DNA of 16,616 nt, taken from NCBI GenBank assembly GCA_900543155.1, contig UQQN01000050.1, forward strand, positions 1 to 16,616, read 5' to 3'. The translations under genes were made by a program, and so were the position numbers. How positions within the stretch are numbered: the stretch's first letter is position 1; each line of letters starts with the position of its first letter. This document shows positions 1-7,890 of the stretch, one piece after another. The notes under the pieces were generated by a model that was not told the origin of the DNA, did not search any database, and saw nothing but the letters and a program-made list of their open reading frames with translations. Source of the DNA: an uncultured Prevotella sp. GTDB taxonomy: Bacteria > Bacteroidota > Bacteroidia > Bacteroidales > Bacteroidaceae.

Positions 1-71
1 GTCCTCAATGGGGATTTTTTTTTAATGGACTCGTTTCCAATTAAAGTTTTGCTTGAATTGCTGAGGTACAG

Positions 72-102
72 CAAAGGTACTAAAAGGAATGGATTTTACA
101 AG
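72..102 (-). promoter_or_regulatory. Bacteroidota-type promoter for a gene beyond the left edge
   Basis: On the minus strand positions 79-72 read TACCTTTG, an exact match to the Bacteroidota -7 consensus TAnnTTTG. A CTTG at 102-99, 19 nt upstream, approximates the -33 box TTTG. Bases 1-71 contain no leftward ATG, so they should be the 5' leader of a gene that starts outside the window. The promoter lies after the inverted repeat that closes the metal operon, so the outside gene is probably a separate transcription unit. Confidence 0.55.
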
Positions 103-197
103 TATAGGCTTTAAGATTTTTCGTCTTCAGTGTTTCTTATCATGTTGTTTTGATAAAAGGTAGTATGATTTTAAGGATGATGAAGTGCATTTAATTT

Positions 198-282
198 TTA
201 TTCAAGTTTCGGATTTAGTCAAGACGGACGTGCATTATTGGTTGCACCTCAGTCCGCCTTGCTAAATTCGAAACTTGAATAA
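198..282. repeat. Long inverted repeat / terminator-like hairpin after the HMA gene
   Basis: The left arm (198-228) and right arm (253-282) are reverse complements at 28 of 30 aligned positions, with one unpaired base. The 24-nt loop holds a second small hairpin (GTGCA at 230-234, TGCAC at 243-247). The right arm begins directly after the TAG stop of the leftward HMA gene, so the structure sits where the operon's terminator should be. No T-run follows on either strand, so it is not a canonical intrinsic terminator. It may act as an RNA 3'-end stabiliser or be a dispersed palindromic element. Confidence 0.7.
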
Positions 283-564
283 CTACTTCTTCTTTATCTC
301 GTATCCAATTTTCTTGAATGCAGCAACAAAGTCGTCATAGTGGGCTTTTTTAGGGTTGTAGATGATGGTAACTTTTTGTTCATCCACCGATGTTTCGATT
401 TTCTTTGTACCCTTTACAAAGCGGATGTTGCTTTTGATTTTCTTTTCGCAGTTTTGGCAGTGCATCTGTGGTTGCGTGGTTACAACCAAAGTGTCGACTG
501 CTGTTTGGGCAAAAGATTTGCCTGCAAATAAAAGCATAAATGCTACTAAAAGATTCTTCTTCAT
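283..564 (-). CDS. Secreted heavy-metal-associated (HMA) domain protein
   Basis: This 93-residue protein has a signal peptide (residues 1-19, probable cut SFA|Q) followed by one HMA ferredoxin-like domain. The metal motif MHCQNC has its cysteines at 36 and 39, and the domain ends in a conserved-looking GYE-type strand. Family knowledge says MxCxxC domains bind soft metals such as Cu(I) and act as chaperones or buffers. With an export signal, this one should work in the periplasm. The reading frame extends 35 codons upstream into the receptor gene, but the ATG at 564 is chosen because the signal peptide starts there. It lies 41 bp after the TonB-dependent receptor and should be the last gene of the operon. 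The metal cannot be read from the sequence; copper is the best guess. Confidence 0.87.
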   Translation of the reverse strand: MKKNLLVAFMLLFAGKSFAQTAVDTLVVTTQPQMHCQNCEKKIKSNIRFVKGTKKIETSVDEQKVTIIYNPKKAHYDDFVAAFKKIGYEIKKK

Positions 565-605
565 AATTGTGTTGTTTTTAGAGTGGCTAATAGTCACCCT
601 ATTAT

Positions 606-2594
606 TTATAATTTTTCTAATTTGAATCGTACGCCAATATATGCCATTGCCCCAGTGATGGGTCCCCACACTTGCGTGGCATCAAAGGCAGAACTCCAAG
701 GATGGTGAGCGTGGAGAATGGGATTGTTAATCTTGTAATTCGTAAGATTTTCGCCACCAAGATAAAGGCTTATGTTGCGGAACTCCCTTGTTATTTGTGC
801 CTGTAACTGGAAGTAAGCCGGATAGTGGCTTTGGTCGTAAAGTTGTCCACCACCATTAAGTTGTCCGGTCACGTCGAATTGCCAAAGTTCGAGTGGGGTT
901 CTATACGAAAGTGTGAGCAATCCTTTGTAGCGTGAGGTGAGTGGCTTTTGGCGTAAAATGCCATCGTAGGTACACTTTACGTCATTCAGACGGAAGGCAG
1001 CCGTGGCAGTCATGCCACTTAGCAATGAATAGGTAGCATCCACTTGAAAGGTGTGGCTATAGCTTTTGCCATTCAGATTTTCGAACGAAAGCGTATGTGC
1101 TCCTTTTGCCCCATCGAAGTTCATGATCATTTGGTGCTTGAAGTCGGTGTAATAATACTCCATGTTCAATTCCAGATTTTTGCCGAACAAGGGGATGTTA
1201 AAGCTGGCTGAGGCTCCCATGTTCCATGCTTCCTCTTGTTTTAGGTTGGGACTGATGAGAATGTCTCTGCCACTTGCCAATAGCGTAACGTTTTCAACCA
1301 AGGCGTGTGGCGAACGATAAGCTTTGCCTATTGACGAACGAAGGGTGATGAGGTCGGATGGCGCATATTTAACATGCAGTCGGGGGGTGACAAAGCCCCC
1401 ATAACGACTTGAATAATCCCAACGCACACCAGGCATAATGGTTAGTTGATGTCCTAACTTATAGGTGTATTGTGCATAGATGCCAGGGGTTGTTTCGTGA
1501 GTCGTTTTGTGTTCGGCATTCGGCAATGTGCCCAATGGGTTGAGGCGTTCATTGTAGTAGTCGTGGTTAAGCGATGCCCCCACACTCAGATTATGGTGTT
1601 CGTTCACATCCGTTTCAAACATCAGTTGCGCATATCCGTTTTTCTGCGTAACGTCATATTGGGTAAATCCAAAAACATGGTCGGCATCGTGCCACGATCC
1701 ATGAAGCATTAGGGCTACGGAAGTGTTGTGGTCGGCATTAAGCGTAAAACCATTTTTCCATTGCAGCTCATAGCGGTTCGTCTTTATCGCAGTAGAGTAG
1801 GGCGGTTCTGCTGAAGTGGGAGATAGGTGCTTAAAACTTTGTCCGCCCTTGCGCTCATCGTGTAAGCCACGCAACATGAGTTGACTAATCCACAGTGGCG
1901 AGACATACGCCCATCTGTGCATAATGTTATATTGTCGCAACTTAGGCATATCCATAAATCCGTCGTGATTGCCATCGTGGTCCATCTGTCGGTTTTCGAA
2001 GTGAAGGAGTGTGGCGGTTGAAAGACGGCTGTTGAGGTGTATGCTTCCATCGAGGTTGGCTTCAGTCTTTAATTCGCTATCCTGATAAACATTTGCTCGC
2101 ACCCCATCCGTGCCTTGTGGTTTGCGAAACTCAATGTTTATTTGTCCCGTGGTGCTTTCGTATCCATTTTTTACGCTCGAGGCCCCCTTGCTCACTTGTA
2201 TCGATTGCATCCAAGGTCCTGGCACATATCCTAAACTAAAAGGCAAGGCAGCTCCTCGCAGATTGGGAATATTTTCGGTGAGCATTTGCACGTAGGTGCC
2301 ACTGAGACCCAACAGTTTAATTTGTTTGGCTCCTGTGGCAGCATCGCTGTAGCTAACATCCACCGAAGGATTGGTCGTAAACGATTCTCCCAAGTTGCAG
2401 CAAGCTGCACGTATCAGTTGTCTTTGTCCTATAATCTCAGTATTTTCTACTCTGATTTTCGACTTCATGCCTTTTGTGGCTTTAACTACCACGAGTTGCA
2501 TGTCGTGTGCATGGTTTTCTGTGCTATCAGTTTGTGCCGAAAGCTGTTGTGATAAGAACAGACCTCCCAGGACACTCACAAAAGTTTTCTTCAT
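606..2594 (-). CDS. TonB-dependent outer-membrane receptor, probably metal-related
   Basis: A protein of 662 residues with a signal peptide (1-20, LSA|Q), a plug domain at about 50-160 and a 22-strand-type barrel to the C-terminus. The plug holds a Cys-Cys pair (in RAACCNLGES), the segment NPSVDVSYSDAATGAKQIKL and a KGASSVKNGYES stretch, all typical of TonB-dependent receptor plugs. An N-terminal HAH motif and a D/H/M-rich stretch (DHDGNHDGFMDM, in the first part of the barrel) could bind metal. I see no SusC-type carboxypeptidase-like domain and no SusD partner, so a glycan role is unlikely. It sits between an HMA-AraC regulator (37 bp upstream) and an HMA protein (41 bp downstream). Import of copper or another metal complex is inferred from that context. 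The ligand is unproven. Confidence 0.9.
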   Translation of the reverse strand: MKKTFVSVLGGLFLSQQLSAQTDSTENHAHDMQLVVVKATKGMKSKIRVENTEIIGQRQLIRAACCNLGESFTTNPSVDVSYSDAATGAKQIKLLGLSGTYVQMLTENIPNLRGAALPFSLGYVPGPWMQSIQVSKGASSVKNGYESTTGQINIEFRKPQGTDGVRANVYQDSELKTEANLDGSIHLNSRLSTATLLHFENRQMDHDGNHDGFMDMPKLRQYNIMHRWAYVSPLWISQLMLRGLHDERKGGQSFKHLSPTSAEPPYSTAIKTNRYELQWKNGFTLNADHNTSVALMLHGSWHDADHVFGFTQYDVTQKNGYAQLMFETDVNEHHNLSVGASLNHDYYNERLNPLGTLPNAEHKTTHETTPGIYAQYTYKLGHQLTIMPGVRWDYSSRYGGFVTPRLHVKYAPSDLITLRSSIGKAYRSPHALVENVTLLASGRDILISPNLKQEEAWNMGASASFNIPLFGKNLELNMEYYYTDFKHQMIMNFDGAKGAHTLSFENLNGKSYSHTFQVDATYSLLSGMTATAAFRLNDVKCTYDGILRQKPLTSRYKGLLTLSYRTPLELWQFDVTGQLNGGGQLYDQSHYPAYFQLQAQITREFRNISLYLGGENLTNYKINNPILHAHHPWSSAFDATQVWGPITGAMAYIGVRFKLEKL

Positions 2595-2631
2595 AAATTT
2601 ATAGTGTGTTTGCTGAGTGTTTAGTTGTATT

Positions 2632-3186
2632 TTACAATTCGTCTAAAGGTTTTCGGTCGGGTTTACTTAGTGCACGAAAATCCTTGGGAGTCATGCCCGT
2701 TACTTGCTTGAATTGCGAAGAAAGGTGTGCAGGCGAACTGTATCCAAGTGTGTAAGCTATTTCGCTTGTAGAGAGCTGGCTGTAACATAAAAGTTCTTTG
2801 GCGTATTCAATGCGATGAATAATGGCAAAGCGTTCTATCGTGATGCCTCGCACTTCAGAGAAGAGTTTGCTCAGGGTGCTATAGTCTTTTTGGAGATGTT
2901 CAGAGAGATAGGTTGACAGCTTTTGAGACTGTGATTTCATTCTCACCCATTTCAACACTGCAATGCGTATCTGTTCTACTAATTGTGAACGTGGGTTGTC
3001 AAGTAATTCAAAACCTACCTGTTGCAATTCTGTGGACAGAGTAAGGCGTTGTTCATCAGTGAGTACTTCTGTTATTTCAGCATCTCCCAAATTGACAGAC
3101 TTTACTGTTAGTCCCTCAGATTCAAGAAGCCTCTTCACTGCCATGATGCAGCGCGGGCAAACCATGTTTTTAATTAACAGTTTCAT
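2632..3186 (-). CDS. AraC-family regulator with N-terminal HMA-like metal-binding domain
   Basis: A protein of 184 residues. The first 65 or so resemble a small HMA fold with the motif MVCPRC (Cys10 and Cys13). Residues about 80-175 form an AraC/XylS double helix-turn-helix. The second helix-turn-helix is clear (STSEIAYTLGYSSPAHLSSQFK), followed by the usual GMTPKDFR ending. The fused domains suggest that metal binding at the cysteines controls DNA binding, with the regulator acting on its own operon (receptor and HMA protein follow at 37 bp and beyond). It is much shorter than AraC proteins with cupin sensor domains, but the two domains seem complete. The ATG at 3186 is used because the HMA strand starts there and a -7 promoter box lies 24 bp upstream. 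Which metal it senses is unknown. Confidence 0.88.
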   Translation of the reverse strand: MKLLIKNMVCPRCIMAVKRLLESEGLTVKSVNLGDAEITEVLTDEQRLTLSTELQQVGFELLDNPRSQLVEQIRIAVLKWVRMKSQSQKLSTYLSEHLQKDYSTLSKLFSEVRGITIERFAIIHRIEYAKELLCYSQLSTSEIAYTLGYSSPAHLSSQFKQVTGMTPKDFRALSKPDRKPLDEL

Positions 3187-3209
3187 CAGTGTTTAGTTTT
3201 TGTTGGGTG

Positions 3210-3217
3210 CAAAGGTA
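3210..3217 (-). promoter_or_regulatory. -7 box of the HMA-AraC / receptor operon
   Basis: Positions 3217-3210 read TACCTTTG on the minus strand, followed by C, the same nine bases (TACCTTTGC) as before kup and before the gene off the left edge. No good -33 TTTG lies at the usual 19-21 nt; the nearest TTG is 24 nt away. A promoter with a poor -33 box would fit one that needs an activator such as the AraC protein itself, but that is inference. Confidence 0.5.
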
Positions 3218-3376
3218 TGGGTTTTTACTAAATTATTTATACAATATTATGGATAAAACTTACAAATGGGTGCTATAATATTTTATTCAGCTATCTAAAA
3301 ATCGAATACAAATTCGCGTATGCCAAACAGCCCTTGGTGTGTAAAGTTTTTGTTTAATTTTGGTTGTGGTGAGCCT

Positions 3377-3402
3377 TCGGTATGATATCGGTATGATATC
3401 GG
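3377..3402. repeat. 11-bp tandem repeat, about 2.4 copies
   Basis: TCGGTATGATA occurs at 3377-3387 and 3388-3398 and is followed by a partial third copy (TCGG, 3399-3402). Each unit junction creates a GATATC palindrome. It lies in the divergent region and could be a binding site or a slippage product. Confidence 0.8.
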
Positions 3403-3694
3403 AATCTCATCGAGCCAAAAATTAGGCATTGAAGTATGCTTGTGTGTATAAAATTACGATACAAAAAATGATAGCAAAAAGAATGCGCAAATAGAGGTTT
3501 TTAAATTGTGGAATATCAGCAAGTCGGGGAAAAGGTTTTTAAGTTTGATGATTGATAAGTGCGAATCAACAGTGATTTTGTTGAAGTGATTCTAGATGGC
3601 ATTATTTCGCCTTAAAATCCTAGTCAAATACTGAAAAATACATCTTCAATCTTATTTTTATTGCGAATTGTTCACGTAGTTCGAGTAAATTGAT

Positions 3695-3702
3695 TATATT
3701 TG
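3695..3702 (+). promoter_or_regulatory. -7 box of the defence operon
   Basis: TATATTTG matches TAnnTTTG exactly and lies 28 bp before the chosen ATG of mod. That implies a short leader of about 20 nt. The best -33 candidate, TTG at 3668-3670, is 24 nt upstream and so poorly spaced. No comparable promoter was seen before the later genes, which are packed within a few bases of each other. Confidence 0.5.
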
Positions 3703-3730
3703 TAGAATACTTAGACAAGAATACTTGAAT

Positions 3731-5698
3731 ATGATAAAAGATATAATGAGCCACAACGCTGATGCTGCAGCGGGACTGAAAGAGTTGGAAGTGCTGAAGA
3801 AGTACTTCCCTCAATGCTTCCATGCTGACGGCGAATTTGACATAGAGGCTTTCAAGGCTGCATTGCCTGGAGGAACTACCATTACTGACGAAACCAGCGG
3901 TTTCAACTGGCTGGGCAAGAACTATGCCCGTATGCTTACCAACATGGACTCTACCACACTTATCCGTCCTGACGAGGAGCATAATGCTAAGCCAGAGAAC
4001 AAGGATAGCCAGAATGTATATATCAGTGGTGATAATCTGGATGCACTTCAGCATCTTGTAAAGTCGTATAGTGGCAAAGTGAAGGTGATTTATATCGACC
4101 CGCCATACAATACGGGCTCTGATGGCTTTGTGTATAATGACAAGTTTAACTTCACTGCAGAGGACCTTGCCAAACGTTTGGACGTAACTCCTGAACGTGC
4201 AGAACGTATTCTCTCTATGACTCGTCGTGGAAGTGCCAGCCATGCGGCTTGGCTCACTTTTATGTTGCCTCGTCTTTCATTTGCACGCGATTTGCTGACT
4301 GACGATGGAGTGATTTTTATATCCATTGATGATAATGAGCAGGCGAATCTGAAGAGGCTGTGTGACGAGGTGTTTGGAGAGGAAAATATGGTCGGTCAAG
4401 TCATTTGGAAGAATGTGACAGATAACAACCCAACACAGATAACATCTGAACATGAATATATTTTATGCTATTGTAAAGACAAAGTAAAAATAACAGAGGC
4501 ATGGAAGTCAAAGGTAAGTGATATAAAAGACATTTTAGTAGCTATAGGCAAAGAGTTGACTTCCGCTTACAATGGGCAAGACTTGCAGCAAATATGGGGA
4601 AAATGGTATAAAGAGCATAAAGCTCAGTTGGGACCACTTGATCGTTACAAATATATAGACGAAAGTGGCGTTTTCACTGGTAGTCAAAGTGTTCACAACC
4701 CTGGGAAAAATGGTTATCACTATGACATTATTCACCCCATAACAAAGAAGGTATGTAAAGAGCCACTGATGGGTTATCGTTTCCCGGAGGTATCTATGAG
4801 GAAAATGATAGATGATGGACGTATTTTGTTTGGTAAGGATGAGACAAAACTTGTGGAAATAAAGGTTTATGCTTCGGAATACCAAGATAAATTTTCGAGC
4901 GTGTTTGAATATGATGGGCGTTCTGCTGCAAATGAGTTGCGAGTATTGTTCCCTGAACATAAGCAGATATTCAAAAATCCCAAACCTACCTTTCTGATTG
5001 AACATATTCTTTCTTTTATGAATTTAGGAGACAGTTATGTGGTTGACTTCTTTGGCGGAAGTAGTACAACAGCCCATACTGTACTTGGCTTAAATTCCGG
5101 AGATGGTGGTAACCGTAAATACATCCTTGTTCAAATTCCAGAAGAGTGCAAGCCAGACAGTGAAGCTGCCAAAGCTGGCTACAAGACCATCGACGAAGTC
5201 GGCATGGAGCGTATCAAGCGAGCCGCCCAAAAGATTCATGATGAGAACCCACTCTTTGCAGGTGACCTTGGCTTCAAGCATTACACATTGGAAGAACCCA
5301 AGGAAGATGCTTTGTTGCAAATGGAGCGGTTTGACCCTTCTAATGACGTGCTGACCACACTAGAGGTAAAGGACTTTGGCTTGGAGACCGTGCTTCGCAC
5401 ATGGCTCGTGGCAGATGGTTATGGTCTGACAGATGATGCCGAGGAAGTGATGCTGGGTAATTACAAAGCTTACTGGAAAGGTGACCATATCTATATGATC
5501 AATTCTGACCGTGATTTTGACGAGAGTAGCATTGCAGCCCTAATGGATAAGTATAATGGTGAGCCGTTCTCTCCTCACAACATCGTAATCTTAGGCTACA
5601 GCTTCGGCTTCACCCATCGTGAGGAACTGCAGAAGAACCTCCGCACGCTAAAGGAGGGCAACAAGACTTTAACAGTGAACATAGATGTAAGATATTAA
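3731..5698 (+). CDS. mod: Type III restriction-modification DNA methyltransferase (Mod)
   Basis: A protein of 655 residues, an adenine-N6 methyltransferase of the beta class. The catalytic motif DPPYNTG starts at Asp123, and the AdoMet-binding motif follows later as DFFGGSSTTAH from Asp439. The part between them (roughly 220-410) is the expected target-recognition domain. Mod gives the site specificity of a Type III system and forms a complex with Res, encoded three genes downstream. I use the ATG at 3731; a TTG at 3725 and an ATG at 3746 are alternatives, and no strong ribosome-binding site decides. The recognition region is AT-rich (27% GC in 4441-4500) against 48% (4141-4200) and 55% (5161-5220) in its flanks, as expected if recognition domains are exchanged. 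No simple-sequence repeat for phase variation is visible. The modified sequence cannot be predicted. Confidence 0.95.
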   Translation: MIKDIMSHNADAAAGLKELEVLKKYFPQCFHADGEFDIEAFKAALPGGTTITDETSGFNWLGKNYARMLTNMDSTTLIRPDEEHNAKPENKDSQNVYISGDNLDALQHLVKSYSGKVKVIYIDPPYNTGSDGFVYNDKFNFTAEDLAKRLDVTPERAERILSMTRRGSASHAAWLTFMLPRLSFARDLLTDDGVIFISIDDNEQANLKRLCDEVFGEENMVGQVIWKNVTDNNPTQITSEHEYILCYCKDKVKITEAWKSKVSDIKDILVAIGKELTSAYNGQDLQQIWGKWYKEHKAQLGPLDRYKYIDESGVFTGSQSVHNPGKNGYHYDIIHPITKKVCKEPLMGYRFPEVSMRKMIDDGRILFGKDETKLVEIKVYASEYQDKFSSVFEYDGRSAANELRVLFPEHKQIFKNPKPTFLIEHILSFMNLGDSYVVDFFGGSSTTAHTVLGLNSGDGGNRKYILVQIPEECKPDSEAAKAGYKTIDEVGMERIKRAAQKIHDENPLFAGDLGFKHYTLEEPKEDALLQMERFDPSNDVLTTLEVKDFGLETVLRTWLVADGYGLTDDAEEVMLGNYKAYWKGDHIYMINSDRDFDESSIAALMDKYNGEPFSPHNIVILGYSFGFTHREELQKNLRTLKEGNKTLTVNIDVRY

Positions 5699-5711
5699 AA
5701 GACGACATACA

Positions 5712-7133
5712 ATGTATCTAAAGAAATTACATATCAGCAACTTCCGTTGCTTTCGCGACTACACCATTGAGTTCGCACCCGGTGTAACCGTGCTATTCGG
5801 TAAGAATGGTTCGGGCAAGTCTACATTGATACATGCTATACATAAGGCGTTGAGTATGTTGATGTACACTAAAAACGAGTATGAAAACGTTACGGTGAAG
5901 GGCAAAAGAAAGAAAAAACTTGTAGGCTATAAGACAATTACAAGAAACAACCCATATCTACACACTAAGGGATTTGCGAACGACGACTTCAACAATCTGG
6001 AAGATTCATTCATCGAGATAGCCTCTACTGTCGATTTCGGACTGGACTTGATGGATGTGAATTGGAAAATGAGTGCCAAGGCCAGCAATAGCAAACTTCG
6101 CCCTACTGAGTTTGAGGATGCCTATTTAGCCTTTTACTCTTGGCAAGAAAATGGTGGTCAACTTCCCTTGTTGGCTTATATTTCTGATGGTTTTCCCCAT
6201 AAGGAAGACAACAAGAAGAGCCAAGTAAAGGCAAAGATTCGCGCTTTGCGCAATTTTGCCTATTTCGACTGGGACGAGGAAGAGGGATGTACCAACGAGT
6301 GGATTCTCAGATTGGAAAGCAACCTGTTTAGACAAGCTGCCCTTCTTGCCAAAGGAGTAGTTAAAAACGAGCAGGGATTCATTGCACGTGCTCAGTTACA
6401 AGAAGAAGATGAACCAGAGTTTCAGGAATTATCTCATGAACAACAATGCATATCCGAATGTTTTAACACGTTTACATCTAATAGTGTTTTTAATTCTGAG
6501 AATGCTATTAAGTTCAATACGTTTACATTGGGCAGAACGAAGCAGAACGAGGGAAAACTCTGCATTCAAACAACCAACGGCAAGGAATATGATTTCCGCA
6601 AGTTGCCTGCTGGATATAAGCGTCTTTTCAATATCGTTCTCGACTTGGCATACCGCTCTTATATCTTGAGCGAAAGGTCAACAACAAATAATCATGGACT
6701 TGTAATCATTGATGAAATCGATTTGCACTTGCATCCTGCATTAGAGCAAGTTGTTCTCCAATGCTTCCAAGAAACTTTCCCAAACATTCAGTTTATTGTT
6801 TCTACACATTCACCACTGGTGTTGACGGATATAGATACTGTTACTGGCAGAAACAAGGTGATGCGTATGACTCCTGCGTGCGATGCTCCAAAGGAATGCC
6901 GCAATATATATGGTATAGACTACAATCAGATGTTAGAAGAGATCATGGGTGTGCGCAAGCGCAAACCAGAGATTCAAGAACTCTTCGACAAGGCATGGGA
7001 TGAAGTGGCAGAGAAAAATATAGAGGCAGCAAAGGCAATAGTAGATAAACTCGAAGCAAAGACTCCAGCCGACCAAATAGAATTGATACAACTGCGTGCT
7101 ATCATAAACCGTATTGAAATTATTGGCAAATGA
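5712..7133 (+). CDS. ABC-type ATPase, PtuA-like (Septu) component
   Basis: This protein of 473 residues is an SMC/ABC-like ATPase of the AAA_15/AAA_21 (OLD-related) kind. Its Walker A is GKNGSGKST (residues 30-38). Walker B and the catalytic Glu lie in LVIIDEIDLHLHP (Asp334, Glu335), and the switch histidine is in VSTHSP (His366). A degenerate signature-like LPAGYKRLF precedes Walker B. There is no C-terminal Toprim domain, unlike OLD nucleases, so it should need a partner nuclease. That partner is the HNH gene overlapping its stop codon, the pairing that defines PtuA-PtuB in Septu. It starts 13 nt after mod, so it is co-transcribed with it. Alternative: an unnamed ATPase-HNH module related to Septu or to retron effectors. 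No reverse transcriptase is present. Confidence 0.88.
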   Translation: MYLKKLHISNFRCFRDYTIEFAPGVTVLFGKNGSGKSTLIHAIHKALSMLMYTKNEYENVTVKGKRKKKLVGYKTITRNNPYLHTKGFANDDFNNLEDSFIEIASTVDFGLDLMDVNWKMSAKASNSKLRPTEFEDAYLAFYSWQENGGQLPLLAYISDGFPHKEDNKKSQVKAKIRALRNFAYFDWDEEEGCTNEWILRLESNLFRQAALLAKGVVKNEQGFIARAQLQEEDEPEFQELSHEQQCISECFNTFTSNSVFNSENAIKFNTFTLGRTKQNEGKLCIQTTNGKEYDFRKLPAGYKRLFNIVLDLAYRSYILSERSTTNNHGLVIIDEIDLHLHPALEQVVLQCFQETFPNIQFIVSTHSPLVLTDIDTVTGRNKVMRMTPACDAPKECRNIYGIDYNQMLEEIMGVRKRKPEIQELFDKAWDEVAEKNIEAAKAIVDKLEAKTPADQIELIQLRAIINRIEIIGK

Positions 7134-7885
7134 GGTACATAGAAAAGCATTATGATACTCCTACTGTTATTCAGCATGAGCAGGAATTGACCTCTGTGAA
7201 TCTTGACGAAGCAAGTCTTCTGAAAAGAAAAGAAACAGAGGCACTTGACGGCAATAGCCTCTATACAAAGCAGATAAGGAGTACGGAATATATTCCGCAT
7301 TGGAAGGACTTACAAGCACAAATGTGTCAAGACCAAGGTGGAGTATGCTGCTATTGTGGCATGAAACTTCAATTTCCCAATACGCAGCATTACAGTGTTG
7401 AACATGTTCAGCCGAGAAGTAAGTTTCCAGAGTTGGTTGGAGAATACAAGAACCTATTGCTATCTTGTCACAGTTCAGCATTGGAACGGGCACAATTGAA
7501 AAAAACGATTCACAGTAAGAAGGAAAGAAAAAATACTCTTCATTGTGATGAATTTAAGGATAATAAAGAATTGCACTATAGTCCTTTACAAGCAGATTGT
7601 GCTTCACATTTTTCATACAAATTGAATGGTGAAGTAAAAGGGAGGGACAAGGAAGCTGAAAAGGATATTGAAACTCTTAACTTGAATTGTCATAGTCTGA
7701 AAGAAAGACGACGCGAACAAATGCTGGCTTATTCTTTTTTGACTAAGGATTCCCAGGAAATGCTTGATATAGATTCTTTGAAAGCATATCGACTAGAAGT
7801 AGAAAAACGTGATGCAAATGGGAATCATAGCGAGTTCTATTTTGTTATTGCAGATCTATTAAACCAACTTCTCCCAGTAGTATAA
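7130..7885 (+). CDS. HNH endonuclease, PtuB-like (Septu) component
   Basis: A protein of 251 residues. The HNH core reads CCYCGMKLQ, then YSVEHVQPRSKFP with the catalytic-type His, then EYKNLLLSCHSS. This resembles the HNH proteins found next to PtuA-type ATPases (TIGR02646-like, by memory of the family). Its ATG overlaps the ATPase stop codon (ATGA), so the two are probably translationally coupled and made in matched amounts. The usual second CxxC pair is not obvious: after SCHSS the next Cys is in LHCDEF some 30 residues on, so metal ligands may differ. The sampled GC is low (28% in 7501-7560) against 55% in the following gene. In Septu, PtuB is thought to cleave nucleic acid when the ATPase is triggered. 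That role is carried over here by analogy. Confidence 0.87.
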   Translation: MRYIEKHYDTPTVIQHEQELTSVNLDEASLLKRKETEALDGNSLYTKQIRSTEYIPHWKDLQAQMCQDQGGVCCYCGMKLQFPNTQHYSVEHVQPRSKFPELVGEYKNLLLSCHSSALERAQLKKTIHSKKERKNTLHCDEFKDNKELHYSPLQADCASHFSYKLNGEVKGRDKEAEKDIETLNLNCHSLKERRREQMLAYSFLTKDSQEMLDIDSLKAYRLEVEKRDANGNHSEFYFVIADLLNQLLPVV

Positions 7886-7890
7886 GATAC

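Larger units (their letters stand above)
3187..3724. other. Divergent intergenic region between the metal operon and the defence operon
   Basis: These 538 bp separate leftward and rightward operons. I find no convincing gene. It holds the leftward -7 box (3210-3217), a short dyad CGAAT/ATTCG (3303-3316), an 11-bp tandem repeat (3377-3402) and the rightward -7 box of mod (3695-3702). The rest is AT-rich and featureless to my reading. Confidence 0.6.

Noticed and set aside
580..600. Imperfect hairpin between the receptor and HMA genes
   Set aside because: One wobble and one mismatch in nine pairs, no T-run, and close to the next ATG; too weak to call a terminator.
3620..4243. 207-codon open frame on the minus strand over the start of mod
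   Set aside because: It is antisense to the conserved methyltransferase, shows no domain or signal, and its composition is that of a shadow frame.
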